Source of the DNA: CAZBSE01 sp964610385
Lineage (GTDB): Bacteria > Actinomycetota > Humimicrobiia > Humimicrobiales > Humimicrobiaceae
Assembly (NCBI GenBank): GCA_964610385.1
Contig: CAZSXW010000004.1
Location: 62,001 to 126,000, forward strand
DNA: 64,000 nt
Direction of reading: 5' to 3'
Under the pieces are notes generated by a model. The model was not told where the DNA came from. It searched no databases and saw only the letters and a program-made list of their open reading frames with translations. The number at the start of each line of letters is the position of its first letter. The stretch's first letter is position 1. Below are positions 32,614 through 42,131 of this stretch, piece by piece. Both the position numbers and the translations under genes were made by a program.

Positions 32614-34065
32614 TTATTTAATATAATCTCCTATTATACTTTCAGGATTCAAATTGCCTTCAAATTCATCATAGGGGATATTGACTGTAAAATCTCCAGC
32701 CGCATATGGTGCTACCTGATAAACTGGGAATTTTATTATTAGTTCCGAGGGTGTGACAAGGAAGTTCGTGAAGTTATTTATGTTGCCCGGATCAGTACCT
32801 TCTTCCAGCCACTGTGCATCTAATTCAAAGTCTCTTTCATTTATTTGTTCGGCCAGGTCCTCTCTACAGTAATCAGAAATCATAATCAGGTAGTCATATC
32901 CGTCTGCAAAGAGGTCTCCTAAATCAACCAGGCTCATTTTTTCAAGGTCAAAATTTATAGTCTCGAAATAAATCATTCCATGGGCTCCTCCTAAATAGGG
33001 ATAGGTATCGAGACATACCGAGATCCCTTTTCCATCGTACATTACTACTGAATAATCTATTGTCAGGTAATATCCAAGCGCAAAATCTTCATCTTGATAT
33101 GAAGATACCTCATCCTTGAAATCATTTATTATGGGAAGTACTTTCTGCTCATATATTATTTTGTCGATACTATCGTTTAATCCACCTGCTATGGCAGACT
33201 GAAATTGGGGGTAGGAGACGTCGATGATGTATTTTTCTTCAGTATTTTCTTCATGAATCCTTTCATCGATTAACCTGCTGTAGCCTGCTGATGCCCCTTT
33301 GAAATCATTTATCTGAAGCAGATACATAATAGAATCAAATGCACTGTACCATTCCGAGGGTAGACCTGTTAATTGATCTGTGGTCAATTTATCATAAAAC
33401 TCATCCTGCTGGTCAAAATCCCAGATCTTTTGACCGGGACAGTTTGTTTCATTATATATAAAATACCGATCCAGGTTTTCCATCATTTTCTCAGCACCGG
33501 CTGAAAGTATTATCTGCACCTGATAGCCGTTATTGTAGAAGCGAATCTCCCAATTAAAAGATATGTCACAAATATCATATCTTCCAAGAGTCAGGAATTC
33601 CTTTACAAATGTTTCACTTATCCTGGTCACCTTTTTTGAGGGTTCAAAAGAAAAACCTGTATCCGTACCAAAATTTCCTGACTTGAGAGCATCTCTTTCA
33701 CTTATTGCGGCTTCCTTCTCGGAACCTTGCAGGTTTTCTACAGTATTTATATTTACATTTAAAGAAAGATCTCCATAATCTCCCATCAAGTATGGATATG
33801 AAGAAATGGACAGATTCTCCTGTGGGTAGATAAAAGCAAAATTTGCTTCACCATTGTAAAACATCACATCGTTTATTAGTCTATCTGCTGATTCAAAATC
33901 TTCAGCCGGTATAGTTTCATCTTCCTCTAAATTCTGTTCTGCAATCTTATCCTGTGATTCTTTGGTGTCCTGGAGATCCTGGGTTCCTGTTTTCCTGCAG
34001 GAGTTAAGAAAAAGTATAAAGAAGAAAAAGCATATTAAAATTATGATAATAGAAAAACGTCTCAT
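32614..34065 (-). CDS. lipoprotein with C-terminal DUF3298 domain
   Basis: The 483-residue protein begins with a lipoprotein signal (hydrophobic stretch then LNSC) and an acidic linker. The last about 200 residues match the DUF4163/DUF3298 type: IDVSYPQFQSAIAGGLNDSI and GGAHGMIYFETINFDLEKMS. Such proteins are surface-exposed and of unknown function. The middle region (residues 60-250) is not recognised. Confidence 0.8.
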   Translation of the reverse strand: MRRFSIIIILICFFFFILFLNSCRKTGTQDLQDTKESQDKIAEQNLEEDETIPAEDFESADRLINDVMFYNGEANFAFIYPQENLSISSYPYLMGDYGDLSLNVNINTVENLQGSEKEAAISERDALKSGNFGTDTGFSFEPSKKVTRISETFVKEFLTLGRYDICDISFNWEIRFYNNGYQVQIILSAGAEKMMENLDRYFIYNETNCPGQKIWDFDQQDEFYDKLTTDQLTGLPSEWYSAFDSIMYLLQINDFKGASAGYSRLIDERIHEENTEEKYIIDVSYPQFQSAIAGGLNDSIDKIIYEQKVLPIINDFKDEVSSYQDEDFALGYYLTIDYSVVMYDGKGISVCLDTYPYLGGAHGMIYFETINFDLEKMSLVDLGDLFADGYDYLIMISDYCREDLAEQINERDFELDAQWLEEGTDPGNINNFTNFLVTPSELIIKFPVYQVAPYAAGDFTVNIPYDEFEGNLNPESIIGDYIK

Positions 34066-34075
34066 AATAAAAAAA

Positions 34076-34579
34076 TCAATCTTTTGTTTTTCTTTTTATC
34101 AGCCTTATGACACCCGCGACGAAATTCAGCCTTGGTACTTTTTCAGCATAATTTATATATTCTTTTCCGAATTTTAGAACCAGGTTTTGGTCTGCTCTCA
34201 AGGCATCAAGATAGATTAAGACTATGGATATTACACCGATTATTAATATAATCCAGTGCTGGGAGATAAGAGTAAGACCTATATTTATCAATATCCCTGC
34301 CATATACTGCGGGTGCCTGATTATCGAATATATTCCGCTGGTAACTATTTTAGTGGTATGCATATAACTTTTTCCTTTTTCGATTCTGCCCTTTATACGA
34401 AAAGTGAAGATGGGAAGCATTCCGAATATCGCTGAGAGAAAAATAAACCCCCACCCTACAGGTCTAGCGGCCGGTACCAGATCTTTGCTAAAGAAAAAGG
34501 CCATCACTATCTGGGCTACCATTAGTAATGACCAGATAATATCTACTACAGTCCACAGATTTCTCTTTAGATTTGCCAT
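34076..34579 (-). CDS. isoprenylcysteine methyltransferase/PEMT-like membrane methyltransferase
   Basis: The 167-residue protein has four hydrophobic segments and the ICMT motif RHPQYMAGILINIG, followed by the conserved ALRADQNLVLKFGKEYINYA end. Bacterial members methylate small or lipid substrates with S-adenosylmethionine at the membrane. Substrate unknown. It starts 10 bases before the lipoprotein gene on the same strand. Confidence 0.85.
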   Translation of the reverse strand: MANLKRNLWTVVDIIWSLLMVAQIVMAFFFSKDLVPAARPVGWGFIFLSAIFGMLPIFTFRIKGRIEKGKSYMHTTKIVTSGIYSIIRHPQYMAGILINIGLTLISQHWIILIIGVISIVLIYLDALRADQNLVLKFGKEYINYAEKVPRLNFVAGVIRLIKRKTKD

Positions 34580-34748
34580 TTCTATTTTATTTCTTATAGT
34601 TCATTTTATTCTACTATTTAAATCATGGATTTAAAAGCCGTTCTTTGTTGCCGGTATCTTTGGAATATAAAAGTTGCTATAATATCAAGCTGTACAGTAT
34701 TTGATAGATTATCCCAGAAGTTAAAATAAGATTTTTATATTTGATTTT

Positions 34749-36221
34749 ATGGAACTGGAACGTAAAAGATACTGGATCCTTTTTTACGGATTGATCATTG
34801 GTATTTCTTTCGATGTTTTCTTCTATGACAAGACATTGGGTATTTCATATCCTGTCTTTATCGCTATGATCCTGCTCATTTTTATGGCAAGCTTTTGGAG
34901 CTCCTTGAAAAAACTGATCAACGTTGAATGGCTATTTACGATACCCATACTTCTTCTTGCAGCTACCTTTTTAATCTACTCCAATCAGATACTTAAGATT
35001 TTAAATTATCTGATCGTACCTTTCCTCGTAATAATGTTCGGTGCTCTGGTAACGGGAGTCAATAAATCGGACTGGTCGGATATAAGGTTTATAGGAGATA
35101 TGATTAAGAGAGTCTTTGTCCCTTTTGGATTTATACATAAACCATTTGTTACATTGTTCAGGATAGATGTACGTGCAGGAGGAGAGGGCAGGAGTAGAGT
35201 CCTGCCAAAAGTACTTTTAGGAATATTGATCGCAATACCGGTTCTGGCAATTATCATATGGCTTCTATCGTCTGCAGATATTGTATTTAAAGATCTATTT
35301 ACCAACATCCCGGTATCAAAAATAGTCAAGCATTTTTTGGTATTAGTTTCAGTTTTTGTTTACGCAGCCTGTTTTTCGTGGTCTTTGCTGAAGGCCTTTG
35401 ACGAGAGAGAGAAATCCACATATGAAAAAATAAAATGGAAATTGTTTTTTGATCCTGTGATACTGCTTACCATACTTGTTTTAATAAATATTATTTATGC
35501 CGTGTTTTCAGTCATTCAGTTTACCTATCTTTTTGGCGGGAGTTCTTTTGTTCTGCCTTCTTCTTACACTTATGCCGAATATGCCAGAAGAGGTTTTTTT
35601 GAACTTGTGGTGGTGTCGATTATCAATTTTGGTATCCTGCTTTTCGGGATTGTGTTTGTAAAAAAAGAAAATAAAAAAATGCTTACCGCTATCAGAGCTT
35701 TTCTTACGCTGCTGGTAGTTTTCACCTTTGTTTTACTTTCATCTGCATTTTACAGGATGCTGGTATATGAAAAGGCTTATGGTTTTACATATTTAAGGGT
35801 ATTCGTTCAGACTTTTATGATAACACTGTTTTTCCTGTTTATTGTTAATATTATCTATATCTGGTATCCGAAGCTGCCCATTATCAAATCTTATTTTATT
35901 ATCTCACTTGCAGTCTATATAATAATGAATTTTACCAACGTGGATGTGATAATAGCGAAAAACAACATCAGCCGTTATTATGAGACTAAGCAGATAGATA
36001 TAGTCTATTTAAAGGGCCTGTCTTACGATGCTGTACCAGAGATGCGGAATCTCCTGTTATCAATAAAAGATTCGTCAGATCCGGGTGAGAAGCAGATAGC
36101 TGAAGATATCATAGAATATTTTGAAGATAAGAAAATAGAGCTTGAGGACCAAAAAAGCTGGCAGAGTTTTAATATTTCAAGATATAAAGCTGAAAAAATA
36201 ATAGACAAATATATACCATAA
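34749..36221 (+). CDS. DUF4173 integral membrane protein
   Basis: The 490-residue protein has about 11-12 hydrophobic segments and a soluble C-terminal tail of about 90 residues. DUF4173-type features include the FLYSNQ-like segment, GGSSFVLPSSYTYAEYARRG and FFELVVVSIINFGILL, plus AYGFTYLRVFVQTFM. The YAEYARRGFFEL motif is diagnostic. Function is unknown. No clear ribosome-binding site precedes the ATG. Confidence 0.85.
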   Translation: MELERKRYWILFYGLIIGISFDVFFYDKTLGISYPVFIAMILLIFMASFWSSLKKLINVEWLFTIPILLLAATFLIYSNQILKILNYLIVPFLVIMFGALVTGVNKSDWSDIRFIGDMIKRVFVPFGFIHKPFVTLFRIDVRAGGEGRSRVLPKVLLGILIAIPVLAIIIWLLSSADIVFKDLFTNIPVSKIVKHFLVLVSVFVYAACFSWSLLKAFDEREKSTYEKIKWKLFFDPVILLTILVLINIIYAVFSVIQFTYLFGGSSFVLPSSYTYAEYARRGFFELVVVSIINFGILLFGIVFVKKENKKMLTAIRAFLTLLVVFTFVLLSSAFYRMLVYEKAYGFTYLRVFVQTFMITLFFLFIVNIIYIWYPKLPIIKSYFIISLAVYIIMNFTNVDVIIAKNNISRYYETKQIDIVYLKGLSYDAVPEMRNLLLSIKDSSDPGEKQIAEDIIEYFEDKKIELEDQKSWQSFNISRYKAEKIIDKYIP

Positions 36222-36229
36222 ATTTTTAT

Positions 36230-36964
36230 TTATTGTTTTCCCCTAGTGAAAGTGAATCTTATTACTCCCTGTTTGCAGTTGTCAGCACAGGTCCCGCAGA
36301 GAATACACTCCAGGTTTTCCATGTTTTCACTCTTTACCATTTTATTGACATCAAGACTCATGGGGCAGTTTTTACTGCAGGTCATGCAGTCTATACATTT
36401 GTCTTTTTCAGCTGCCAATCCAAGGGACGGCCACCTGAAGAGATTTCTGAGTTTTCTTCCCGCTATTATGAAGGGAGATATCCAGCATCCATAATGGCAG
36501 AATGCCCTTCTACCGATGGCAAAAGACATGATTATGACCAGTATCACGACAATTAGATAGATGAAGAGTGCATATATATTTGATATTGAAAATCCGTAAG
36601 TAGTCTGGTAAAGGAAGTCGATCTCCTTAAATCCTCCAGCAGTTACCGCCATATAGATTATTATCCCTATCCAGGGTGTCCAGATTAGATACCTTATCCA
36701 GTTATATTTATTATTTACCTTTCTGTCTCTGGCTGAAAAACTTGCTTCCTGGATCCCTGCTAAAGGGCAGAACCACCCGCAAAATCCTCTTCCCAGAAAA
36801 AGTGCCGAAAGGAAGAGAAATGCAAAGACTATGAAGCTGCCGCTTATTATTCCCTCTGAGGCTCCCATTATTATAAGGTACGGTGAGAAATAGTAGAATA
36901 TTGCCGGTAGCATTAGAAAGGTAAACAGGATGATTCCTTTTCTGATTTTTTGCCTTATAGTCAT
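36230..36964 (-). CDS. 4Fe-4S membrane protein, NapH/NosR-like
   Basis: The 244-residue protein has five to six membrane helices, two CxxxCP loop motifs (GRGFCGWFCPLAGIQEASF and AFCHYGCWISPF) and a C-terminal two-cluster ferredoxin: CIDCMTCSKNCPMSL and CILCGTCADNCKQGV. It carries electrons across or along the membrane, as NapH and related proteins do. The partner is not visible. GGAGAG lies before the ATG. Confidence 0.88.
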   Translation of the reverse strand: MTIRQKIRKGIILFTFLMLPAIFYYFSPYLIIMGASEGIISGSFIVFAFLFLSALFLGRGFCGWFCPLAGIQEASFSARDRKVNNKYNWIRYLIWTPWIGIIIYMAVTAGGFKEIDFLYQTTYGFSISNIYALFIYLIVVILVIIMSFAIGRRAFCHYGCWISPFIIAGRKLRNLFRWPSLGLAAEKDKCIDCMTCSKNCPMSLDVNKMVKSENMENLECILCGTCADNCKQGVIRFTFTRGKQ

Positions 36965-37103
36965 AGAGCTCTCCTTACTGACATATTTCCAGGTCTATCT
37001 CCGCATATATTATATATGTCACCTTTTTATTTTTACAACAAAATATTAATATTTATTTTATAATAAACATATGAAGTATCATAGAAGAAGGAAAGGGCAG
37101 CAA

Positions 37104-37592
37104 ATGAATGAAAAAACAGCAGAAGATATAATGAATAAAAGAGTAATCACTATAACCAAAGAGAAGAGTGTCCTGGATCTGGCAGAACTTCTTATAAAAA
37201 ACAATATAAGCGGAGTTCCGGTAGTAGATGAAGATAATATACTTCTGGGAATAGTTTCAGAGGCAGATATCATAAATTTTTTAAAAAAAGACGAGTTTCT
37301 TTTTCCCATGCTTGTTTTTCCTGTATATAATTTTTCTTATATTGACCCCAATCTCTACGTGAAGGGGCTGGAAAAAAACAAAACAGCCCTGTCAAGGATA
37401 AAGGTGGGGAGTATAATGCATACCTGGATTAAAAAGGCAAAAAGAGATGCTTCCGAAAGCGAGATTGCAGATATAATGAGCAGAAATAATGTAAACAGGG
37501 TGCCTATAGTGGACGATGATAACAGGGTAATAGGAATAATAACCAGGAGCGATCTTATAAAATCAATGGTAAAGGAAAAGGGATCTAAATAA
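37104..37592 (+). CDS. two-CBS-domain protein
   Basis: Started at the ATG at 37104 (AAAGGGCAG upstream) the product has 162 residues and two CBS motifs: TAEDIMNKRVITITKEKSVL with NISGVPVVDEDN, and GSIMHTWIKKAKRD with NNVNRVPIVDDDNRVIGIIT. CBS pairs bind adenosyl ligands and sense energy state. The stretch between the two motifs is longer than usual. No fused catalytic domain is present. Confidence 0.88.
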   Translation: MNEKTAEDIMNKRVITITKEKSVLDLAELLIKNNISGVPVVDEDNILLGIVSEADIINFLKKDEFLFPMLVFPVYNFSYIDPNLYVKGLEKNKTALSRIKVGSIMHTWIKKAKRDASESEIADIMSRNNVNRVPIVDDDNRVIGIITRSDLIKSMVKEKGSK

Positions 37593-37665
37593 TAGATCGG
37601 ACTATAAATGAGGGCATGTAAAACAGAAGGATCAAAATTAAAAATACTGTAGGGTTATTAATAAA

Positions 37666-38535
37666 ATGAAAGAAGCATATCTTTATCAGAAAAAAGAAGA
37701 CGGCAAGGTAAGGTGCAATCTTTGTAATCATAGATGCCGTATAAAAGAAGGTAAGACAGGTAAGTGCTTTGTCAGGAAGAATATAGATGGTGTCCTGTAC
37801 AGTCTGGTGTATAGAAAGCTTATTTCTGAAAATGTAGATCCTGTAGAGAAAAAACCTCTGTATCATTTCCTGCCGGGGACAAAGTCCTTATCTATTGCCA
37901 CAGTGGGATGTAATTTCAGGTGTTTTTTCTGTCAGAACTGGCAGATTTCTCAACTTCCCTGTAATCATGGAAGTATAGAAGGAGAAGATGTCCCGCCGGA
38001 AAAGATAGTAAAGGATGCCCTAAGTGCAGGATGTAAGAGTATAGCATATACTTATACCGAGCCGACAATTTTTTTTGAGTATGCTTATGACACAGCTAAA
38101 ATGGCTAATAAGCAGGGGCTGAAAAATATATTTGTCACCAATGGATTTATGACCGAGGAATGTCTGGAAATGATAAACCCATATCTTGATGCAGCTAATA
38201 TAGACCTTAAAAGCTTTTCCGACCGCACTTACAGAAATAGAATGGGAGGCAGGCTGAAACCGGTGTTGAGTAACATAAGATTTATGAAGAAGCTTGGCAT
38301 ATGGATTGAAGTAACCACCCTTGTCATACCCGGGATAAATGATTCAGATAAAGAGTTGAAAAGTATAGCGGATTTTTTAGCTGATCTGGATCCCGGGATC
38401 CCCTGGCATGTAAGTGCTTATTACCCGACATACAAATCCGATATTCCTCCTACAGGAAAAGAAAAGATAGAAGAGGCTATCGCTATTGGAAAAGAAGCCG
38501 GTTTAAAATATGTATATGGCGGGAACATCATTTAA
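37666..38535 (+). CDS. amrS: AmmeMemoRadiSam-type radical SAM enzyme, short form
   Basis: The 289-residue protein has the AmrS N-terminal cysteine pattern (CNLCNHRCRI and GKCFVRKN) and the radical SAM cluster VGCNFRCFFCQNW, followed by SENVDPVEKKPLYHFLPGTK-type family text earlier in the chain and TYTEPTIFFEYAYDTAKMA. Usual members have about 330 residues with a C-terminal CPxCG-type zinc motif; this one stops at YVYGGNII and lacks that tail. No AmrA or AmrB gene is adjacent. Substrate is unknown. Confidence 0.9.
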   Translation: MKEAYLYQKKEDGKVRCNLCNHRCRIKEGKTGKCFVRKNIDGVLYSLVYRKLISENVDPVEKKPLYHFLPGTKSLSIATVGCNFRCFFCQNWQISQLPCNHGSIEGEDVPPEKIVKDALSAGCKSIAYTYTEPTIFFEYAYDTAKMANKQGLKNIFVTNGFMTEECLEMINPYLDAANIDLKSFSDRTYRNRMGGRLKPVLSNIRFMKKLGIWIEVTTLVIPGINDSDKELKSIADFLADLDPGIPWHVSAYYPTYKSDIPPTGKEKIEEAIAIGKEAGLKYVYGGNII

Positions 38536-38546
38536 GAGTGGTAGTC

Positions 38547-39182
38547 ATGTTTGAGGACAGAAAAGATGCAGGTAAAAAATTGGCCAAAAGATTAGCCAAA
38601 TATAAAGGAAAAAATGTCCTGGTCCTGGGTATTCCAAGAGGCGGAGTAGAAGTAGCCTATGAGGTAGCGGAATTTCTGGATACAGAATTATCTATTCTTG
38701 TATCGAGGAAACTTCCGTTTCCTTTCAATCCTGAAGCAGGATTCGGAGCGATTACAGAGGACGGTTCTACTATTATTCAGGATGGCGCTTACAGCTGGTT
38801 ATCCAGAGAGGAGATCGAAAAGATAATCAGGGAACAGAAACAGGAAATGGCCAGGAGAATCAGAACACTGAGAAAATCAAAACCTCTTCCCAAAATAAAA
38901 GGCAGGATTGTTATCCTGGTGGATGATGGTCTGGCGATGGGATCTACAATGAAGGCCTCAATAAGACTATGTAAGAATAAAGAGGCCGATAAGATAATAG
39001 TGGCTGTTCCGGTTTCGGGAGAGAGTGTGGGCCGGGAAATAGAAGGTATGGTGGATGAAATAGTGGTGCTGGAGACGCCGCCGTTTTTCCAGGCAGTGGC
39101 CCAAGTTTATGCTAACTGGTGCGATGTCCAGGACTCTGAAGTGATAGAAATACTTGACCGGTGGAAAAATAAGCGGGACTGA
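38547..39182 (+). CDS. phosphoribosyltransferase-fold protein
   Basis: The 211-residue protein has the PRTase pattern: VLGIPRGGVEVAYEVAEFLD, the Arg-Lys loop SRKLPFPFNPEAGFGAITED and the PRPP-binding VILVDDGLAMGSTMKASI. This subfamily often sits in stress or host-adaptation loci, and its substrate is unknown. ATG at 38547 is preferred; GTG at 38538 is an in-frame alternative. It lies 11 bases after amrS and is probably co-transcribed. Confidence 0.88.
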   Translation: MFEDRKDAGKKLAKRLAKYKGKNVLVLGIPRGGVEVAYEVAEFLDTELSILVSRKLPFPFNPEAGFGAITEDGSTIIQDGAYSWLSREEIEKIIREQKQEMARRIRTLRKSKPLPKIKGRIVILVDDGLAMGSTMKASIRLCKNKEADKIIVAVPVSGESVGREIEGMVDEIVVLETPPFFQAVAQVYANWCDVQDSEVIEILDRWKNKRD

Positions 39183-39215
39183 TCTTAATTGAATATATAG
39201 CGGTTCAAAAAAGTA

Positions 39216-39953
39216 CTACATATCATTTATAAGTTTCTGAATTGTATCTGCATTTTCTACTGCGTAACCGTGAATATCATTATTAAAATATATAAAGGAG
39301 TAAAATCCTTTATTATGGTATCTGATGATTATCTTGGCGAACTTTTTAAGTTCATCCATTGAATATTTGGAGGAGTAAAGTTTTTTACTGCCGTGCATCC
39401 TTATATAACAGATCCCACCTGTGGCAATATTCTGAAAAGGAAAATCAGGTGAAGAACTGATCACTATACCGCAATTGTTTTTATCCAGGATATTGAATAC
39501 ACTGTCATCGAACCAGGAATCATGCCTAAACTCAAAAGCATATTTATATTTATCCGGGAGCTGATTTATAAAGCTTTCCAATTTGTTTATATCTTTTCCC
39601 TGGTTAGCCGGCATCTGAAATAAAAAGATTCCTAATTTTTCTTTAAGCTGGAAGGAATGTTCTATTAATTTATCTACGGCATTACCACATTCGTTAAGTT
39701 TTTTAAGGTGGGTTATGTATCTTGAAGCTTTGACTGAAAAGATAAAACTTTCCGGAGTATGATCAGCCCAATTTTTAAAAGTATGTTTTTTGGGAAGTTG
39801 GTAAAAGGTATTATTTATTTCTACTGAATTAAACCTTTTTGAATAATAATCCAGCCATTCTTTCTGGGCTAGCTCTTCAGGATAAAATTTGCCCTTCCAG
39901 CTTTTGTAATTCCATCCCGATGTCCCTATATATATTTTTTGTTTATGACTCAT
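39216..39953 (-). CDS. DUF72 family protein
   Basis: The 245-residue TIM-barrel-like protein opens with IYIGTSGWNYKSWKGKFYP and has WLDYYSKRFNSVEINNTFYQ and FSVKASRYITHLKKL, all typical of DUF72. The C-terminal half has YAFEFRHDSWF and YIRMHGSKK. Members have been linked to DNA or sugar-related roles but function is not settled. Its start overlaps the stop of the LigD-type phosphoesterase gene by one base (TAATG), indicating coupling. Confidence 0.92.
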   Translation of the reverse strand: MSHKQKIYIGTSGWNYKSWKGKFYPEELAQKEWLDYYSKRFNSVEINNTFYQLPKKHTFKNWADHTPESFIFSVKASRYITHLKKLNECGNAVDKLIEHSFQLKEKLGIFLFQMPANQGKDINKLESFINQLPDKYKYAFEFRHDSWFDDSVFNILDKNNCGIVISSSPDFPFQNIATGGICYIRMHGSKKLYSSKYSMDELKKFAKIIIRYHNKGFYSFIYFNNDIHGYAVENADTIQKLINDM

Positions 39954-40531
39954 TACTGTTCTTTTTTAATGTCTTCGATTTTTCTACCGCTTATTACTGA
40001 TTCGGGTTCGGTTTCTATAGGATTCACGCTGGCATCTGCATACCTGTCTTTCATTTTTATAAGCAGCCATCGCTGGTCTTTATCCTGTTTTTTATCGGTC
40101 CTTAAAAGAACATATGAACCTTTTAATTTTTTACCATCAATAAAAATTTCTAATTTACCTTCATTATAAGCTTCTTCAAGTGAAATGTTATTTTTAAGGT
40201 TCCTGTAGGTTCCCTTATCCCATACTATTACAGCTCCTGCTCCATACTCACATTCGGGTATTATCCCTTCAAAATCGGCATATTCTATGGGATGATCTTC
40301 GGTCGGGACAGCCAGTTTTCTATGGGATGGATTAGTAGAAGGACCTTTGGGCATGGCCCATGATTTTAGAACGCCATTCAATTCAAGTCTTAGGTCATAA
40401 TGCAGGTTAGAAGCTTTGTGTTTTTGTATAACATAGATGAGATCGGTCTGTTTTCTCTTTTTTAACTCAGGTTTTGGCTCGTTAGTTATTCTAAAATCTC
40501 TTTTCTTTTTATATTCTTTTAGACTATTCAT
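39953..40531 (-). CDS. stand-alone LigD-type 3'-phosphoesterase
   Basis: The 192-residue protein matches the phosphoesterase domain found at the N terminus of bacterial LigD: KHKASNLHYDLRLELNGVLK, then SWAMPKGPS and TEDHPIEYADFEGIIP and YGAGAVIVWDKGTY. Conserved His residues (His53-equivalent in LHYDLR, and in DHPIEY) are the metal and catalytic ligands. It trims 3' ends in DNA end repair. No Ku, polymerase or ligase domain is in the window. It is coupled to the DUF72 gene. Confidence 0.92.
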   Translation of the reverse strand: MNSLKEYKKKRDFRITNEPKPELKKRKQTDLIYVIQKHKASNLHYDLRLELNGVLKSWAMPKGPSTNPSHRKLAVPTEDHPIEYADFEGIIPECEYGAGAVIVWDKGTYRNLKNNISLEEAYNEGKLEIFIDGKKLKGSYVLLRTDKKQDKDQRWLLIKMKDRYADASVNPIETEPESVISGRKIEDIKKEQ

Positions 40532-40773
40532 GAGTATATGTCTTGGAGTTTATTATAATACCATGAAGAAAATATCCAAAGCCCTTGTTCTTGGAACCGG
40601 TTTTAAAATTATTATATTTTTAATATAATTGTTATTGTTGATATACAATGCGATAGAAGGTCTGCTGACTCCAAATATCGATAATCCGTTTTGCAGCTGA
40701 AATTATTTCAGGTGTGGAAGATGTGATTTCAAATTGCCTGATTTATAAAAAGAATATCAGGAAAGAGCGATAA

Positions 40774-42021
40774 ATGCTTACAAATATTTTAAGGCTATTA
40801 ATGGCCAGATCGATCAGGCCCTTCACTTTTAGTAGTAATTTTAAAGGTGAACTGGATATTGATATCAATAACCTTGGGCTGTATTTTCATATTCCTTTTT
40901 GTAAAAAACTTTGCTCATTTTGCCCCTACTATAAGATAAAGTTTGATAGGGTTCTTTTAAAGGAGTTTAACAGGGCTTTGATAAAAGAATTATATCTGGT
41001 ATCAGAGATGACAGGCGGGAAAAAAGAAGTGACCAGTGTATATTTTGGCGGAGGATCGCCTGCCCTGATGGTGGATTACATGTCCGAACTGATGAACATC
41101 ATCAATGATTTGTTCATTATCAAAGGTGATATGGGAATAGAACTGCATCCACGTGAAATAAACAAAAAACTGCTGAAAAGGTTAAAAGGCCTTGGTTTTA
41201 ATATGATAAGTATAGGCGTTCAATCCTTTCAGGACAGCTGTCTAGCCTCACTGGGGAGGGAAAGGATAAATAGCGAGGATAAACTGAAAGCGGCTAAGAA
41301 AGCTGGATTTGCGGCAATTGATGTGGATCTTATCTTCGGTATTCCAGGTCAGACGAAAGAAGATTTGATGAAAGATTTTAAAATAGCTGCAGATTCAGGT
41401 GCTACTCAAATATCGACATATCCCTTTATTGAATTTTCTTATACCAGGACCGTAAAAAATCCATCCGGTAAAAGATTGGGTAAAGAAATGCTGCAGATCT
41501 TATCAAGTATCAGTAAAGAAATGGGTTATGGCAGGAGTTCCGTCTGGACTTTTACACGGAAGAATACACCAAAATATTCTTCTGTGACGAGAGATAACTA
41601 TATCGGATTCGGTCCGAGTGCGGCAAGCCTTCTAGAAGATATATTTAAGATAAATACTTTTTCCGTTAAAGAATATATTAAATGCCTTGATGGCGATAGT
41701 ATACCCACTGCCCTCAGTTTAACATTTAATAAAAGGACAAGAGCGCTTTACTGGCTTTTCTGGTCCTCATATAACCTGAACATTGTACAGAAGGATTTTG
41801 GCAGGCTTTTCGGCAGAAGACTTGAAGATTTCTTTAGGTTTGAATTGTATTTGGGGCAGAAACTAGGGTATTTTAAGAAGTATAAGAATAGTTACAGGTT
41901 GACAGATAAAGGAGCATATATTTTTCACCTGGTCGAACAATCCTATACCCATCAATATATTGATAAGACCTGGAAAGCTGCTATGGGAAACCCCTGGCCT
42001 GAAAAGATTGTCCTGTATTGA
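40774..42021 (+). CDS. HemW-like radical SAM protein, unknown substrate (paralog 2)
   Basis: The 415-residue protein has LYFHIPFCKKLCSFCPYYK with CxxxCxxC, SVYFGGGSPALMVDY, IELHPREINKKLLKRLK and AIDVDLIFGIPGQTKEDL. It is paralogous to the product at 13045-14346. Both replace the YCDF of HemW with a Pro-Tyr after the third cysteine, and both have a SVW[AT]FT motif near residue 250 and a WPxK ending. AGGAAAGAG lies before the ATG. The 242-bp gap upstream has an AT-rich divergent promoter region and a short open stretch that is probably not a gene. Confidence 0.83.
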   Translation: MLTNILRLLMARSIRPFTFSSNFKGELDIDINNLGLYFHIPFCKKLCSFCPYYKIKFDRVLLKEFNRALIKELYLVSEMTGGKKEVTSVYFGGGSPALMVDYMSELMNIINDLFIIKGDMGIELHPREINKKLLKRLKGLGFNMISIGVQSFQDSCLASLGRERINSEDKLKAAKKAGFAAIDVDLIFGIPGQTKEDLMKDFKIAADSGATQISTYPFIEFSYTRTVKNPSGKRLGKEMLQILSSISKEMGYGRSSVWTFTRKNTPKYSSVTRDNYIGFGPSAASLLEDIFKINTFSVKEYIKCLDGDSIPTALSLTFNKRTRALYWLFWSSYNLNIVQKDFGRLFGRRLEDFFRFELYLGQKLGYFKKYKNSYRLTDKGAYIFHLVEQSYTHQYIDKTWKAAMGNPWPEKIVLY

Positions 42022-42030
42022 ATATGTTAG

Positions 42031-42069
42031 TTGAAAAATAATAATTATTACTATATAATAATTATTATT
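42031..42069 (+). promoter_or_regulatory. promoter with 14-base inverted-repeat operator of the Dps-like gene
   Basis: TTGAAA (42031-42036), 17 bases, TATAAT (42054-42059). AATAATAATTATTA (42037-42050) and TAATAATTATTATT (42056-42069) are a perfect inverted repeat with a five-base spacer, covering the spacer and -10. Its ATAAT-n-ATTAT character recalls PerR/Fur-type sites. Confidence 0.7.
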
Positions 42070-42131
42070 AACTATAAATAAATGGACTTTTGTTCATTGA
42101 CTTATGGAATCGATAAGAAAGGAGGTAAAAA

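Noticed and set aside
32614..34065. Several plus-strand ORFs of 60-75 codons over the lipoprotein gene
   Set aside because: They are antisense shadows; the minus-strand gene has a signal peptide, lipobox and a known domain.
40640..40773. Short open stretch reading into the second HemW-like gene region
   Set aside because: About 35 codons, no start or ribosome-binding site, a stop at both ends; too short to call a gene.
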